Assembly: GCA_021818685.1 (NCBI GenBank)
Contig: JAKATP010000007.1
Location: 1 to 51,055 of the forward strand
Source: Bacillota bacterium
Lineage (GTDB): Bacteria; Bacillota; Sulfobacillia; Sulfobacillales; JAIMBI01
Direction of reading: 5' to 3'
Length of the DNA: 51,055 bases
Shown one piece after another: positions 16,215 to 25,378 of the stretch (within the stretch, counting starts at the first letter, position 1; each line of letters opens with the position of its first letter). A model generated the notes under the pieces. That model saw only the letters and a program-made list of their open reading frames with translations, did not search any database and had not been told where the DNA came from. The translations under genes and the position numbers were made by a program.

Positions 16215-18083
16215 ATGAACGCGCCTGGATTGGACGGCAAGTCCGAACGTGCCCGTCGGTCCCCACGGGGCCGACGGCTCCTCGCATGGGCCACGGGGGT
16301 ATTTTTGGCGCTCGGTGTCGCCCTCTCCGTGGGGGCATATCGGGTCGTCGTGTGCGGCCGGGATGCGCTGGGGGCCGTACGCGGGGCGGAAGCAGATGCG
16401 CGCGCGCATCGCTACCGGGCCCTCGTGACCGCCCTGCCGACGGTGGCGACGGCACTCGGACGGTTCGACCGTGCGCTCTCCCCCTTTAGATTTCTGGAGC
16501 CTATCCCGGTGGTGGGGCCGGAGGTGGCCGCGGTTCGGCGCGGGGATCAGGCGGCCCTCGACATCCTGCGGACCGCTGAACTCCTGCGGCCGGCGCTCTT
16601 GCCACTGTTGAGGAGCCATTCCCACCTCGGGATGGGGACGCTGACGGCGGCCTTGTCAAAGCCCCTGAAGCCCGCTGCACAGGATTTGCAGGCGGCGGCC
16701 ACCCTGGCCGCGATAAGGCCCCCGCGGGGGCTTGGGGCGGTCGACCCCCTGTACGCGGAGCGGGCGCGGATTTTGCAGGCGGCGTCGATGCTTCGCCTCC
16801 TGGCCGGAGTCGAACGGCCGCTTCGGGCGGCGCTGGGCCTGTCCCGGCCGGCCTACTATCTCGTCATGTTCCAAGATGGCGGCGAGCTTCGCGCCACCGG
16901 CGGCTTCTACTCCGCCTGGGCCGTTCTGACCGTCCGCCGTGGCCGGCCGGCGCCCGTTCAGGTCCACAGCATCTCCCAGGCATCAAGCGAAGCCCGTTAC
17001 GCGGTCCCGGCTCCGTTTCCGATCCGGTGGGCGTTTCACTTTCACACCACCTCCATGATGAATTCGAATTTCTCGCCGAACGCCCCCACCAGCCTGGCGC
17101 GGCTCGAGCGCTACGCCGCCACCGTGAGGGGGGTGCCACGCCTGCAGGGTGTGATCCTGGTCGATACCTGGATGCTAGAGCGCCTGCTGGCGGTTCTGGG
17201 GCCCGTGACCGTCCGGGACGTCACCGGCGAGGATCTGACGGTGTCCGACGCGCACACGGAGTACACCTTGGTCTATGCGGCGGAACGGCTGCCGGCTCCG
17301 CCTCATACCCGCAAGGACTTCCTGACCTCGCTGGCCGACACGCTGCTCGCCCGCGCGCGCGCGCTCCGGCGGGCCCCGGCGCGATCGGCAGACGCGGCCG
17401 CCTGGCGGGCGGTGATGACCGCACTGGTCGCGGGCCTTCGTCAGGAGCATGTCGTGCTATACGCCAACAGTCCGAGGCTCGAGAACCTGCTCGAGCGCCT
17501 CGGCTGGGCCGGGGCTATGCCGGCGCCGCCTCACGAAAATTTTCTTGAAGTCGTGGATGCCAACTACGGCGGCCGCAAGGACAACGCCTACATGACGGAA
17601 TCGGTCGCGGTCCGGGTCGGGCCAGACATATCTCGGCGCACCCAGGAGACCGTGAGCGTGCGCCTGACCCTTTTTGCCGCGGCCGACGGATGGCTTACCG
17701 GTAGCTACAACGGGTTTGTGTCCGCCTACTTTCCGCCCGGCACCCGCGTGCTGTCGGTCACGGGAGATCCGATGGCTCCCGTGACCGACGCGCGGGCGAC
17801 GCGCCATCCGCGCACGATGAGTGTCGGGGCCTCCATCCACTTTCCGGCAGCGGTGGGCGGGACGCCGGGCCGGGGGCTGGTGGTGTTCCGCGTGCTCCTG
17901 CCGCAGGGGCTCTCACCCTTTCCTCTCATTATCGGCAAGCAGCCGGGGCTTCCGGTCGAGTCTCTGTCGGTGACGGGTGACAACCTGTCGGTACGGGTGG
18001 AACAGACTCTGTCCTTGCGGGTCGCCAAGGATCCTGGCGGGTTGCGTCTCACGCCTCTTCACACCCTTTTGGGCCCTTTGTAA
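16215..18083 (+). CDS. DUF4012 domain membrane-anchored protein (copy 2)
   Basis: A 622-residue paralogue of the protein at 4635-6539. It has a basic N-terminus, one helix at about residues 22-43, and an extracytoplasmic region with GGELRATGGF (about residue 222) and VDANYGGRKDN late in the chain, matching copy 1 position by position. The function of DUF4012 is not known to me; its place beside a PMT-like transferase, GT2 enzymes and an alpha-mannosidase supports a role in surface glycan assembly or attachment. ATG 16215 has no obvious ribosome binding site. GTG 16146 is an in-frame alternative that would add 23 basic residues. The downstream GT2 gene begins 108 bases later. Confidence 0.72.
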   Translation: MNAPGLDGKSERARRSPRGRRLLAWATGVFLALGVALSVGAYRVVVCGRDALGAVRGAEADARAHRYRALVTALPTVATALGRFDRALSPFRFLEPIPVVGPEVAAVRRGDQAALDILRTAELLRPALLPLLRSHSHLGMGTLTAALSKPLKPAAQDLQAAATLAAIRPPRGLGAVDPLYAERARILQAASMLRLLAGVERPLRAALGLSRPAYYLVMFQDGGELRATGGFYSAWAVLTVRRGRPAPVQVHSISQASSEARYAVPAPFPIRWAFHFHTTSMMNSNFSPNAPTSLARLERYAATVRGVPRLQGVILVDTWMLERLLAVLGPVTVRDVTGEDLTVSDAHTEYTLVYAAERLPAPPHTRKDFLTSLADTLLARARALRRAPARSADAAAWRAVMTALVAGLRQEHVVLYANSPRLENLLERLGWAGAMPAPPHENFLEVVDANYGGRKDNAYMTESVAVRVGPDISRRTQETVSVRLTLFAAADGWLTGSYNGFVSAYFPPGTRVLSVTGDPMAPVTDARATRHPRTMSVGASIHFPAAVGGTPGRGLVVFRVLLPQGLSPFPLIIGKQPGLPVESLSVTGDNLSVRVEQTLSLRVAKDPGGLRLTPLHTLLGPL

Positions 18084-18191
18084 ATTCATGGGCCGGCCCG
18101 TCGGAGACTGGAAGGATATGGCACTCCGGATCGCGTATGGCATATGGTGACAGGTTGACGAATCCCATGACCTGGCAGGGAGAGAGGTCAC

Positions 18192-19202
18192 ATGGATAGT
18201 CTCGAATCGCGCCGCGTCATTGCCTTCGACGCCGCGGATGCGGAAGCGCCGAATCTCGAGCATGCGGAGGGAACCATTGTGGCCGTCATTCCGGCCCACG
18301 ATGAGGAGCGTTTTATCGGAAGCGTAGTGCTAGAGGCGATCGAGTACGTTCACGCCGTCATCGTGGTGGACGACGGATCGGGGGACCGCACCGCTGAAGT
18401 GGCCGAACGGGCCGGCGCTATCGTGGTGCGCCTGCCCCAGCAGAGCGGCAAAGGGGCCGCTCTGAACGCCGGCTTTGAGCGCAGTCGGGCATTCCATCCG
18501 GACGTGGTGGTGACTCTCGACGGGGATGCCCAGCACGACCCGGCCGAGATTCCGGTCGTGGCCGCACCCATCCTGGGCCGGATCGCCGACGTCGTGCTCG
18601 GGTCGCGCTTCAAAAACGTCAAGAGCCGGGTGCCGTGGTGGCGGATCGTGGGACAGCACGGCCTCACACTCCTCACGAATGCCGCCTCGGGAGTGAAAGT
18701 CACGGACTCCCAAACCGGGTATCGGGCGTTTTCTCCCCGCGCGCTGGACACCCTCCGCTTTGAAACGACGGGACTCTCCGTCGAGTCGGAGATGCAGTTT
18801 CTGTTCCAGAGGCGGGGCCTTTCCGTCGCCGAGGTGGGCATTCACGTCGCCTATCACGACCGCCGCAAGCGAAACCCCGTCCGCCACGGGCTTTCCATCG
18901 TCGACAGCATGATGCACCTCGTCGCCCGCCGCCATCCCCTGCTGATCGTGGGAGGACCGGGGCTCATCCTGTCGGCCGCCGGGATCCTGATGGGGGTGCT
19001 GGGGCTGGACGTGGGAGCGCATGGACAGAGTCTGCCGGTCGCCCTGCTGGCCGCCTCCGTGGTGCTCTTGCTGGTGGGTCTGGTGCTCGGGGTGACGGCC
19101 ACGCTCCTGCACAGTTTGGAGCGATTTGCCGAACGGGTGGGCGAACAGCTCGACGAGATCCTGGGGCGCCCCCCAGGACGGGGAAGGGGGCAAAGTGCGT
19201 GA
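18192..19202 (+). CDS. GT2 glycosyltransferase, polyprenyl-phosphate sugar synthase type, with C-terminal membrane segments
   Basis: A 336-residue enzyme with a GT2 domain at about residues 28-240: AVIPAHDEE, VVDDGSGDRT, GKGAALNAG, the metal-binding TLDGDAQHDP and the later DSQTGYRAFS. This pattern is typical of dolichol/undecaprenyl-phosphate mannose or glucose synthases. Two hydrophobic helices (about 253-275 and 285-310) anchor it. Such an enzyme would supply the lipid-linked donor that the PMT-like protein at 13339-16107 needs (inference from families and proximity). GGGAGAGAGG precedes the ATG. Its stop overlaps the next gene's GTG as GTGA. Confidence 0.85.
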   Translation: MDSLESRRVIAFDAADAEAPNLEHAEGTIVAVIPAHDEERFIGSVVLEAIEYVHAVIVVDDGSGDRTAEVAERAGAIVVRLPQQSGKGAALNAGFERSRAFHPDVVVTLDGDAQHDPAEIPVVAAPILGRIADVVLGSRFKNVKSRVPWWRIVGQHGLTLLTNAASGVKVTDSQTGYRAFSPRALDTLRFETTGLSVESEMQFLFQRRGLSVAEVGIHVAYHDRRKRNPVRHGLSIVDSMMHLVARRHPLLIVGGPGLILSAAGILMGVLGLDVGAHGQSLPVALLAASVVLLLVGLVLGVTATLLHSLERFAERVGEQLDEILGRPPGRGRGQSA

Positions 19203-20308
19203 GCCTGGTGACTCAGGCACAGGTACGACAAGGAGAGCGTCCCGAGCTCAGCGTCGTCATCTGCGCCTATGAGAGTCGGAACGATCTGGAGCGACTCCTG
19301 CCGACCCTGGTCAATCAGGACGTAACCCTGGAGATCGTGGTCGTCGACAATCACTCTCAAGATGGGACCGGTGCCTTTCTGGCCCAGACCTATCCGGGGG
19401 TGCGCTACCTGCGCGCGCCGCAGAACCAGGGATACGGGTGGGCCAGCAACTGGGGGATCCGGGTGGCGGAGGGCCGCTCGGTGCTGGTCTTGAACCCCGA
19501 TACGGAAGTGGAACCGCATGCGTTAAAGCGACTGGTGGAGGCGGCGGACCGGCATCCCCGTGCCCTCATCACGCCGAAGCTCATCGGTGATGACGGGCGC
19601 CTGAACGCGTGCGGCCTGTCCATACACATGACGGGCGTTTCCACATGCCTCGGATTCGGGGAAGATCCAGATACGGTGCATGGGGAGTTTTCGGTGCCGG
19701 CCGTATCCGGCGCCGCCATCATCGGGCGGCGGTCGACCTGGCGCGCGCTGGGCGGCTTTGACGAGCGGTACTTTCTCTACATGGAAGAGGTGGAACTGTC
19801 TCTGCGGGCCCGCCTGCGCGGTTTCGGACTCTACTGCGCCGCCGATGCGGCCGTCCGCCATCACTACGCGCTGGCGCTCACGGCGGATAAGTTCTACTGG
19901 CTCGAGCGAAACCGGCTCCTGACGGTCGCCAAACACTATAGTCCCGAACGTCTCCGTCAGCTCAGAGCGGCACTGCGCGTGACCCGCCTCCTGACCCTGG
20001 TCTACGCCGTCCATCGCGGGCGACGCTTCGTGCAAGCACACCGCGCGGCGGGGGCCTACCTGCGCCTCCATCGGGAGGAGCTTCGGCGGGAGCGATGGAA
20101 AAGCGAGCAGACCCAGCGTATTTCCGACGCGGCCATCTTTCGGGACATGACCGCGCGGCTCGACCTGCGGCAGCTCGTATCCGAGGAGAGACGGCGTCAG
20201 CACCTCGAGGACTGGTCCGAACGGGTCTACCGCCGCTGGCTGAAAGACGGCCGGCTCCGCCCGGGCGGGGACGCTTCCGTGCCCGAGCCGAGGAAAGCCT
20301 CGGTGTGA
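19199..20308 (+). CDS. GT2 glycosyltransferase, rhamnosyltransferase-like
   Basis: A 369-residue soluble GT2 enzyme. The nucleotide-binding half has SVVICAYESR, VVVDNHSQDGT and NQGYGWASNWG, and the metal motif is NPDTEV. The acceptor half contains AAIIGRRSTW and YMEEVELSLRARLRGF, as in rhamnosyl- and galactofuranosyltransferases of the WbbL/GlfT class. The C-terminal 100 residues are highly charged and helical, a likely membrane-surface or protein-contact region. The GTG start overlaps the previous stop by four bases (GTGA). It is the second of three genes linked by GTGA junctions. The donor sugar cannot be decided from sequence. Confidence 0.85.
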   Translation: MSLVTQAQVRQGERPELSVVICAYESRNDLERLLPTLVNQDVTLEIVVVDNHSQDGTGAFLAQTYPGVRYLRAPQNQGYGWASNWGIRVAEGRSVLVLNPDTEVEPHALKRLVEAADRHPRALITPKLIGDDGRLNACGLSIHMTGVSTCLGFGEDPDTVHGEFSVPAVSGAAIIGRRSTWRALGGFDERYFLYMEEVELSLRARLRGFGLYCAADAAVRHHYALALTADKFYWLERNRLLTVAKHYSPERLRQLRAALRVTRLLTLVYAVHRGRRFVQAHRAAGAYLRLHREELRRERWKSEQTQRISDAAIFRDMTARLDLRQLVSEERRRQHLEDWSERVYRRWLKDGRLRPGGDASVPEPRKASV

Positions 20309-21243
20309 GCGGGCACGCCCGCAAATCGGGAGAAGGCAAGGGAACGACAGAGGAAAACCCGGGGCTCGCTCACGAACCAGATTATATGGAGGAGATTAAG
20401 ACTCTCGTTCGGGTGGTGCGACAGTTCGGGCAACGGGCGGGTCGGAACGATCTGGGGGCGTACGGGGCGGCGCTGGCCTATAATTTCATGTTTGCCACCG
20501 GGCCGCTGCTGTTGTTCCTGACCGAGCTATTGGGGATTGTGCACGTGCATGTGCTGGCCCTTTTGGACTCGGGCCCGATACCCCATATTGTGCCGGCCGG
20601 CGTGCTGTCCGTGGCGCGCTCCGCCCTGGTCACGGCCACCCGCGAGAAGAGCGGGGCGGTACTGGGTCTGGGCATCTTGGGCTTCCTGTGGGGGATGTCG
20701 GGTGCCTTCCGGCAGATGATTGACGCCATGAATCATGCCTACGAGTTTCCGCCGCCGCTGCGCCGGGGACCCGTGGTCCTCTACCTGACATCGATCGGCC
20801 TCGGCGCCACCATCGGCCTCATCCTGGCCGTGGGGGTGTTGCTGGCGGTCATCGGCCGTGCCCTCATCGTATGGATGGCGGCCGTGCACGTCTTGCCGCC
20901 GCCGCTCCTCGGCGCAGCGCTGCTCTTGCGGTGGCTCCTCTTGTTCGCGCTCCTGCTCCTGGTGCTGGATATCCTCTACGCCTTCGGGCCGGACCGACGG
21001 CGGCCGTTCCGGTGGCTGACCCCCGGGGCCGTGTTTGCCTTGGCCGGCTGGTTCTTGCTCTCCTTCGGCTTTTCGATTTACGCCGCACATTTCTCCTCCT
21101 ACAACCGCGTGTACGGAACACTCGGGGGCATCATCCTGTTTCTTCTCTATCTCTATCTATCCGCCATGGCGCTTCTGGCCGGTGCCCTGGTGAACGCCAT
21201 GTGGGAGGAGGGGCGGGGAGGGAATTCGGATGGCGGCGCCTAA
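20305..21243 (+). CDS. YihY/BrkB-family (UPF0761-like) membrane protein
   Basis: A 312-residue inner-membrane protein with six predicted helices in the YihY/virulence factor BrkB pattern: AYGAALAYNFMFATGPLLLFL near the N-terminus, then FLWGMSGAFRQMIDAMNHAYE, and the C-terminal YNRVYGTLGGIILFLLYLYLSAMALLAGALVNA. Members are probable membrane transport or envelope proteins of unsettled role. I chose GTG 20305 because it follows GAGGAAAG and overlaps the previous stop as GTGA. ATG 20386 is the other candidate, but its only purine-rich sequence lies after the ATG. The extra 27 residues gained are hydrophilic. Confidence 0.8.
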   Translation: MSGHARKSGEGKGTTEENPGLAHEPDYMEEIKTLVRVVRQFGQRAGRNDLGAYGAALAYNFMFATGPLLLFLTELLGIVHVHVLALLDSGPIPHIVPAGVLSVARSALVTATREKSGAVLGLGILGFLWGMSGAFRQMIDAMNHAYEFPPPLRRGPVVLYLTSIGLGATIGLILAVGVLLAVIGRALIVWMAAVHVLPPPLLGAALLLRWLLLFALLLLVLDILYAFGPDRRRPFRWLTPGAVFALAGWFLLSFGFSIYAAHFSSYNRVYGTLGGIILFLLYLYLSAMALLAGALVNAMWEEGRGGNSDGGA

Positions 21244-21279
21244 GACTTAATCCAACTCGTGAAGGCTGGGGGTCGCGTC

Positions 21280-24200
21280 ATGGACCGGCACTATTGGCAG
21301 GGTCTCGATTTCTGGGTGGAGGCGCTTTCCACCTGGGCCGTCCTCGACGAGGTCCTGGTGACCGAGGGGGAACTCGAGGTCTTAGACGAGGGCGGGACCT
21401 CCCGACAGAGGGGATGGATACCGGGAGATGGCTGGGGGGCCGAGGAGGAGGCGGTGGCCGCGCGGTTGTCGGCCCGCGTCCCATTTTTGTGGGACCGCCC
21501 CCGCATCGTGCTGGACCTGGACGGCGAGGCCCTGCTACGCGTCGAGGGGCGGGCGGTGCTCGGAGTCAATCCCACCCACCGGTTTGTGGACCTGACCGAC
21601 AAGGCCAGCCGAGAACCGGTGGCGCTGGTGCTCGAACTCTCGCGCGTGGGGGTGATGGGGCGGCGGTTCGATGATCCGCGCATTCGCCGGGTCGCCCTGC
21701 AGCGCATCGACCCCACTATCGCCGCCGCCGCCCTCGACCTCGAGGTCTTGGCCGAGTGGGGACGTCATCCCTTAACGCCGCCGTCTCACCGCGAGGAGGT
21801 ACAGACGCGCCTCAGGGCGGCGCTCGCTCCCGTCACCGGCCTGCCCGCCGATCTGGACGCCTGGGAGGGCTGGCTGCGGCGCACGGGCGGCGGCGCCGAC
21901 GATGAGGCGCTCTACCAGGCCATCATCAAAAGGCGGGGGCCGCCGGTGGACGGCCTTCGGGCGCTGGAGACCCGCGTGCGCACCCGAGCGGCCCACGACA
22001 CTGCCGGACGGCTCCTGGCGCTCCGGCGATGGATGGCGGAGCGCTATCCGAAGAGCCCCGGGCAGCTGCTCGCCGTGGGACACGCGCATATTGACTGGGC
22101 GTGGCTCTGGCGCGTGCGGGATACCCGGGCTAAGGTGGTGCGGACAGTCGCGAGCCAGCTCACCCTGTTGGAACGCTTTCCCGAGTGGGTGTACGGCATG
22201 TCGAGCCCGATGATGTGGCAGGCGCTGGATGAAGACGAGCCGGAGGTGGCCGCCCGGGCCACCCGGTTCGCGCGCGCAGGGCGCATCGAGCCTCTAGGCG
22301 CCTTCTGGGTGGAGGCCGACGGGCAGCTCCCGCAGGCCGGTGCCTACCTTCGCCATCTCCAGTACACGCTGCAGGCGTTTAAAGCGCGGGCGGGGGATGT
22401 CGCTCCACTCGCGTTCCTGCCTGACACATTCGGATTTGCCGCGCCGCTACCGACGCTCCTGGCCGCGGCCGGCGTGAGGCTCTTTCTCACCACCAAGATT
22501 AACTGGAACGATACCACCGTGTTTCCGTACAAGGACTTTTGGTGGGTGGGTCCGGACGGAAGCCGTGTTCAGGCCCATATCTTCGGCCGCTCGTCCTGGG
22601 GGTACAACGGGCTCGCCACGCTCGACAACATCCGGGAGGCCTGGAACCGCTACGAGGAGGAAGGCGGACGGCGCGAGGTTCTGTACACGTTCGGCCTCGG
22701 AGATGGCGGCGGCGGTCCCGACCCGCATCAGATCGAGCGCCTCCTGCGCTACCGGGATCTGCCGGATATGCCGGCCATCCGATTCGGTCGTCCGGAGTCG
22801 CTCATGGTCCGCGATGACGACGACCTACCTGTCTATCGCGGGGAGCTGTATCTCGAGTTCCACCGGGGTATCTTCACGACCCAGACCCGCGTGAAGCGGG
22901 AGACGCGACGGCTCGAGTCACGGCTCATGGCCGTGGAAGCGTGGGACGCTTGGCTCGATCGGGTGGGGAGCATCGCTTGGCAAGACGCCTGGACCACACT
23001 GCTGGCCACCCATTTCCACGACATCCTCCCCGGTTCCTCGATTGGCGCCGTGTATCGCGACTGGGAGGTTGACCACACGGCCGTGGAGGCGGTGACCGAC
23101 GGGGGGGTTTCCGCGACGGCGGCCTACTTCCAAGATGCCTGGGCCGATGCCGGGGACGGACTCCTGGTGTTGAATCCCTCCGACGTGCGTGCGCCGGCGG
23201 GCCTGCACGCAATCATGACGGAGGGCGATGTCGACCTGGTCGTCGAGGGCGAGGTGGTCTCGGGCCAGCGCACCCATGATGGCGCCCTCCTGTTCCGGCT
23301 GCCGGAGATACCGGCCCTTGGAGCCGCGTCCTTCGCCCTGCGGCCGGGCGCTGCGCTGCGCGTGACGGCCCCGCGGCAGGAAGCCCTGGTGGAAGTGGGG
23401 CACCACCACGGCACCTGCATCCTCGGGCCGGAGGGGATCCGCTCGCTCACGTTTGAGGGTCGGGAGCTCCTCGAGGGACCGGCCGGTGTCCGCACGTTCT
23501 ACAATCACCCCGCCGTCTTTGACGCGTGGGAAATTGAGGCGGCTTACCGGGATCACTCCGCTCCGCTCACCCACAGCCCGCCCGTGGTGGTGGAGGAGGG
23601 GCCGCTGCGCACCGTCGTGCGCCTCCAGCACGCCGTGGGGGCGTCGTCGATCACCGAGCTGGTGGCGGTCGACCGGACCTCCGGGCAGGTGTCCAGTGCC
23701 CTCACGGCGGTCGTCCACGATCGGCACCTGCTCATCCGCTACGAAGTTCCCACAACCCTCCGGGCCGAGTACGCCGTGGCCGAGACGATCTTCGGCACGG
23801 TGCTGCGTCCGACCGTTCCCGCGGGGCCCCAAGACGCCGCCCGCTTTGAGTGGGCCGCGCACCGGTTCGTGGATTTGGCCGAGCCGCAGATGGGGCTCGC
23901 GCTGATAAACGATGGGCGTTACGGCCATTCCGTGGACGGGGGGCGGCTCGGGCTCACGGTGTCGACCGCTCCGCTGTACCCCGATCCGGATGCCGACGTC
24001 ACGCCGGCTCCGCTGCGGGTGCTCTTGATGCCGCACGAGGGCGACTTCCGGCGGGGAGGCGTCCTGGCGGCCGCGCACGCATTCAGCCTGCCGGTCGAGG
24101 TGCAGGTGGCGCAGGTGCGCGGGTCCAAGCGAGTATGCCCGCTCGAGGGGCTTCCGGACAACGTGGAGATCCTGGGCTTCAAGCGCTCCCAGGACGGCCT

Positions 24201-24423
24201 CGCCTACATGCTCTATCTAGGCGAAGTCTACGGCCAGTCCGTGCAGACCGCCATCCGACTGCCGTTTTCCGTCAAGGCGGCGGCGCGCGCGGACCTCGTG
24301 ACCGAAGCCCCGCGGACGGACGCGGCGGGGGTGGAGATGACGGATGACCGACAGGTCATCCGGGTGGCTTTCGCACCGCGAAGCCTCGCGATCCTGCGGG
24401 TGGAGCCCGACCGCCGAGCCTAG
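21280..24423 (+). CDS. Alpha-mannosidase, glycoside hydrolase family 38
   Basis: A 1047-residue GH38 enzyme, full length for the cytosolic bacterial type. An N-terminal helical/beta region of about 260 residues leads to the catalytic (beta/alpha)7 barrel with GHAHIDWAWLW (zinc His and Asp near 269-271), WVEADGQLP, the nucleophile Asp in LPDTFGF (about 381), and the zinc-site motif THFHDILPGSSI near 576. Middle three-helix and C-terminal beta-sandwich domains follow. It removes alpha-linked mannose and needs a divalent metal. No signal peptide. ATG 21280 follows a GGGGG stretch; GTG 21259 in the same frame has no ribosome binding site. It sits at the end of the mannosyltransferase-like gene group, suggesting glycan turnover. 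Confidence 0.9.
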   Translation: MDRHYWQGLDFWVEALSTWAVLDEVLVTEGELEVLDEGGTSRQRGWIPGDGWGAEEEAVAARLSARVPFLWDRPRIVLDLDGEALLRVEGRAVLGVNPTHRFVDLTDKASREPVALVLELSRVGVMGRRFDDPRIRRVALQRIDPTIAAAALDLEVLAEWGRHPLTPPSHREEVQTRLRAALAPVTGLPADLDAWEGWLRRTGGGADDEALYQAIIKRRGPPVDGLRALETRVRTRAAHDTAGRLLALRRWMAERYPKSPGQLLAVGHAHIDWAWLWRVRDTRAKVVRTVASQLTLLERFPEWVYGMSSPMMWQALDEDEPEVAARATRFARAGRIEPLGAFWVEADGQLPQAGAYLRHLQYTLQAFKARAGDVAPLAFLPDTFGFAAPLPTLLAAAGVRLFLTTKINWNDTTVFPYKDFWWVGPDGSRVQAHIFGRSSWGYNGLATLDNIREAWNRYEEEGGRREVLYTFGLGDGGGGPDPHQIERLLRYRDLPDMPAIRFGRPESLMVRDDDDLPVYRGELYLEFHRGIFTTQTRVKRETRRLESRLMAVEAWDAWLDRVGSIAWQDAWTTLLATHFHDILPGSSIGAVYRDWEVDHTAVEAVTDGGVSATAAYFQDAWADAGDGLLVLNPSDVRAPAGLHAIMTEGDVDLVVEGEVVSGQRTHDGALLFRLPEIPALGAASFALRPGAALRVTAPRQEALVEVGHHHGTCILGPEGIRSLTFEGRELLEGPAGVRTFYNHPAVFDAWEIEAAYRDHSAPLTHSPPVVVEEGPLRTVVRLQHAVGASSITELVAVDRTSGQVSSALTAVVHDRHLLIRYEVPTTLRAEYAVAETIFGTVLRPTVPAGPQDAARFEWAAHRFVDLAEPQMGLALINDGRYGHSVDGGRLGLTVSTAPLYPDPDADVTPAPLRVLLMPHEGDFRRGGVLAAAHAFSLPVEVQVAQVRGSKRVCPLEGLPDNVEILGFKRSQDGLAYMLYLGEVYGQSVQTAIRLPFSVKAAARADLVTEAPRTDAAGVEMTDDRQVIRVAFAPRSLAILRVEPDRRA

Positions 24424-24461
24424 GGGCCGCAGGACCCTGGCGGAGCCGCGAAGGCCTGGCC

Positions 24462-25367
24462 CTAGCTTGAGTGGCGCCGGGTCTCAAACCGGTATGCCAG
24501 CCGGAACAGGGCCGGGTAGGGAGGCAGGGCGGGGTGAAACGGCCGGCGCACGACTGGGAGCGCCGCCGCGATAGCCTCCTCCTCCTCGGGCGTGAGGCTG
24601 AAGTTCAACGCGCCCGCGTTGTCTTGTATGTGCTCGATCCGGCTCGCCTTGGGGATGGCAATAACCCGGTGGTCGCGCGTGAGCCAGTTCAGCATCACCT
24701 GGGCCACTGACACCCCGCGCGCCTGGGCCACCTGCTCGATGCAAGGCCGGTTCCTGAGCGCGCTCGGCCCGCGATGTCCGAACGGGCTGTAGGCCATGGT
24801 CACGATGGCCTGCGTGCAGCCAAACTCGTGGGTGACCACTTCGATGCGGCGGTCGTCGGGGTTGTACGGCAGCTGGTTGAAGGCCAGATGTTCGCCGGGC
24901 GGGAGCACGTGCAGGACAGGGCGAAGCCAGCGCTCGGAGTAATTGCTGACGCCGACGTACCGGATCCGGCCCTCCCGTTTCAAGCGCAAGAGAGGATCGA
25001 CCCACACCTCGGGAGGCAGGCCCCGGGAAGGCCAGTGAATCAGTACGGCATCGACGTAGTCGGTGCCGAGACGGACCAGAGAGCCCAGGACGGCTCTCCG
25101 TACGCCCGCCGCATCGGTAACACGCGGCCACACTTTAGTGACGACAAAGGCGTCGTCGCGGCGGCCGGCGATGGCCTCGGCCACCACACGCTCGGCACCC
25201 CCGCCGGCATAAAGCTCCGCGGTGTCGATGACGGACAGACCCGCATCGAGGCCCGCCTGCAGGGCCCGCACCTCCTGTGCCCGCCGCGCGGGATCTTCGC
25301 CATAGCCCCATGTTCCCAGTCCGACCGCCGGGAGCTCGCGACCATCAAACAGGCGTACGCTGCGCAC
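24462..25367 (-). CDS. Aldo/keto reductase
   Basis: A 301-residue NADPH-dependent aldo/keto reductase with an (alpha/beta)8 barrel. The catalytic tetrad is complete: Asp48 (IDTAELY), Tyr53, Lys78 (VTKVWP) and His111 (LIHWPS). The cofactor-binding AIPKAS segment is present near residue 230. It resembles general-purpose carbonyl reductases and the substrate cannot be named. The GTG start at 25367 follows GGGGGA at six bases. It begins 11 bases after the stop of the SPFH gene upstream on the same strand, so the two form an operon. It converges on the GH38 gene with 38 bases between stops. Confidence 0.88.
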   Translation of the reverse strand: MRSVRLFDGRELPAVGLGTWGYGEDPARRAQEVRALQAGLDAGLSVIDTAELYAGGGAERVVAEAIAGRRDDAFVVTKVWPRVTDAAGVRRAVLGSLVRLGTDYVDAVLIHWPSRGLPPEVWVDPLLRLKREGRIRYVGVSNYSERWLRPVLHVLPPGEHLAFNQLPYNPDDRRIEVVTHEFGCTQAIVTMAYSPFGHRGPSALRNRPCIEQVAQARGVSVAQVMLNWLTRDHRVIAIPKASRIEHIQDNAGALNFSLTPEEEEAIAAALPVVRRPFHPALPPYPALFRLAYRFETRRHSS

Positions 25368-25378
25368 GCTCGATCCCC

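Noticed and set aside
22918-24078. 386-codon minus-strand open frame
   Set aside because: Antisense shadow of the GH38 alpha-mannosidase gene.
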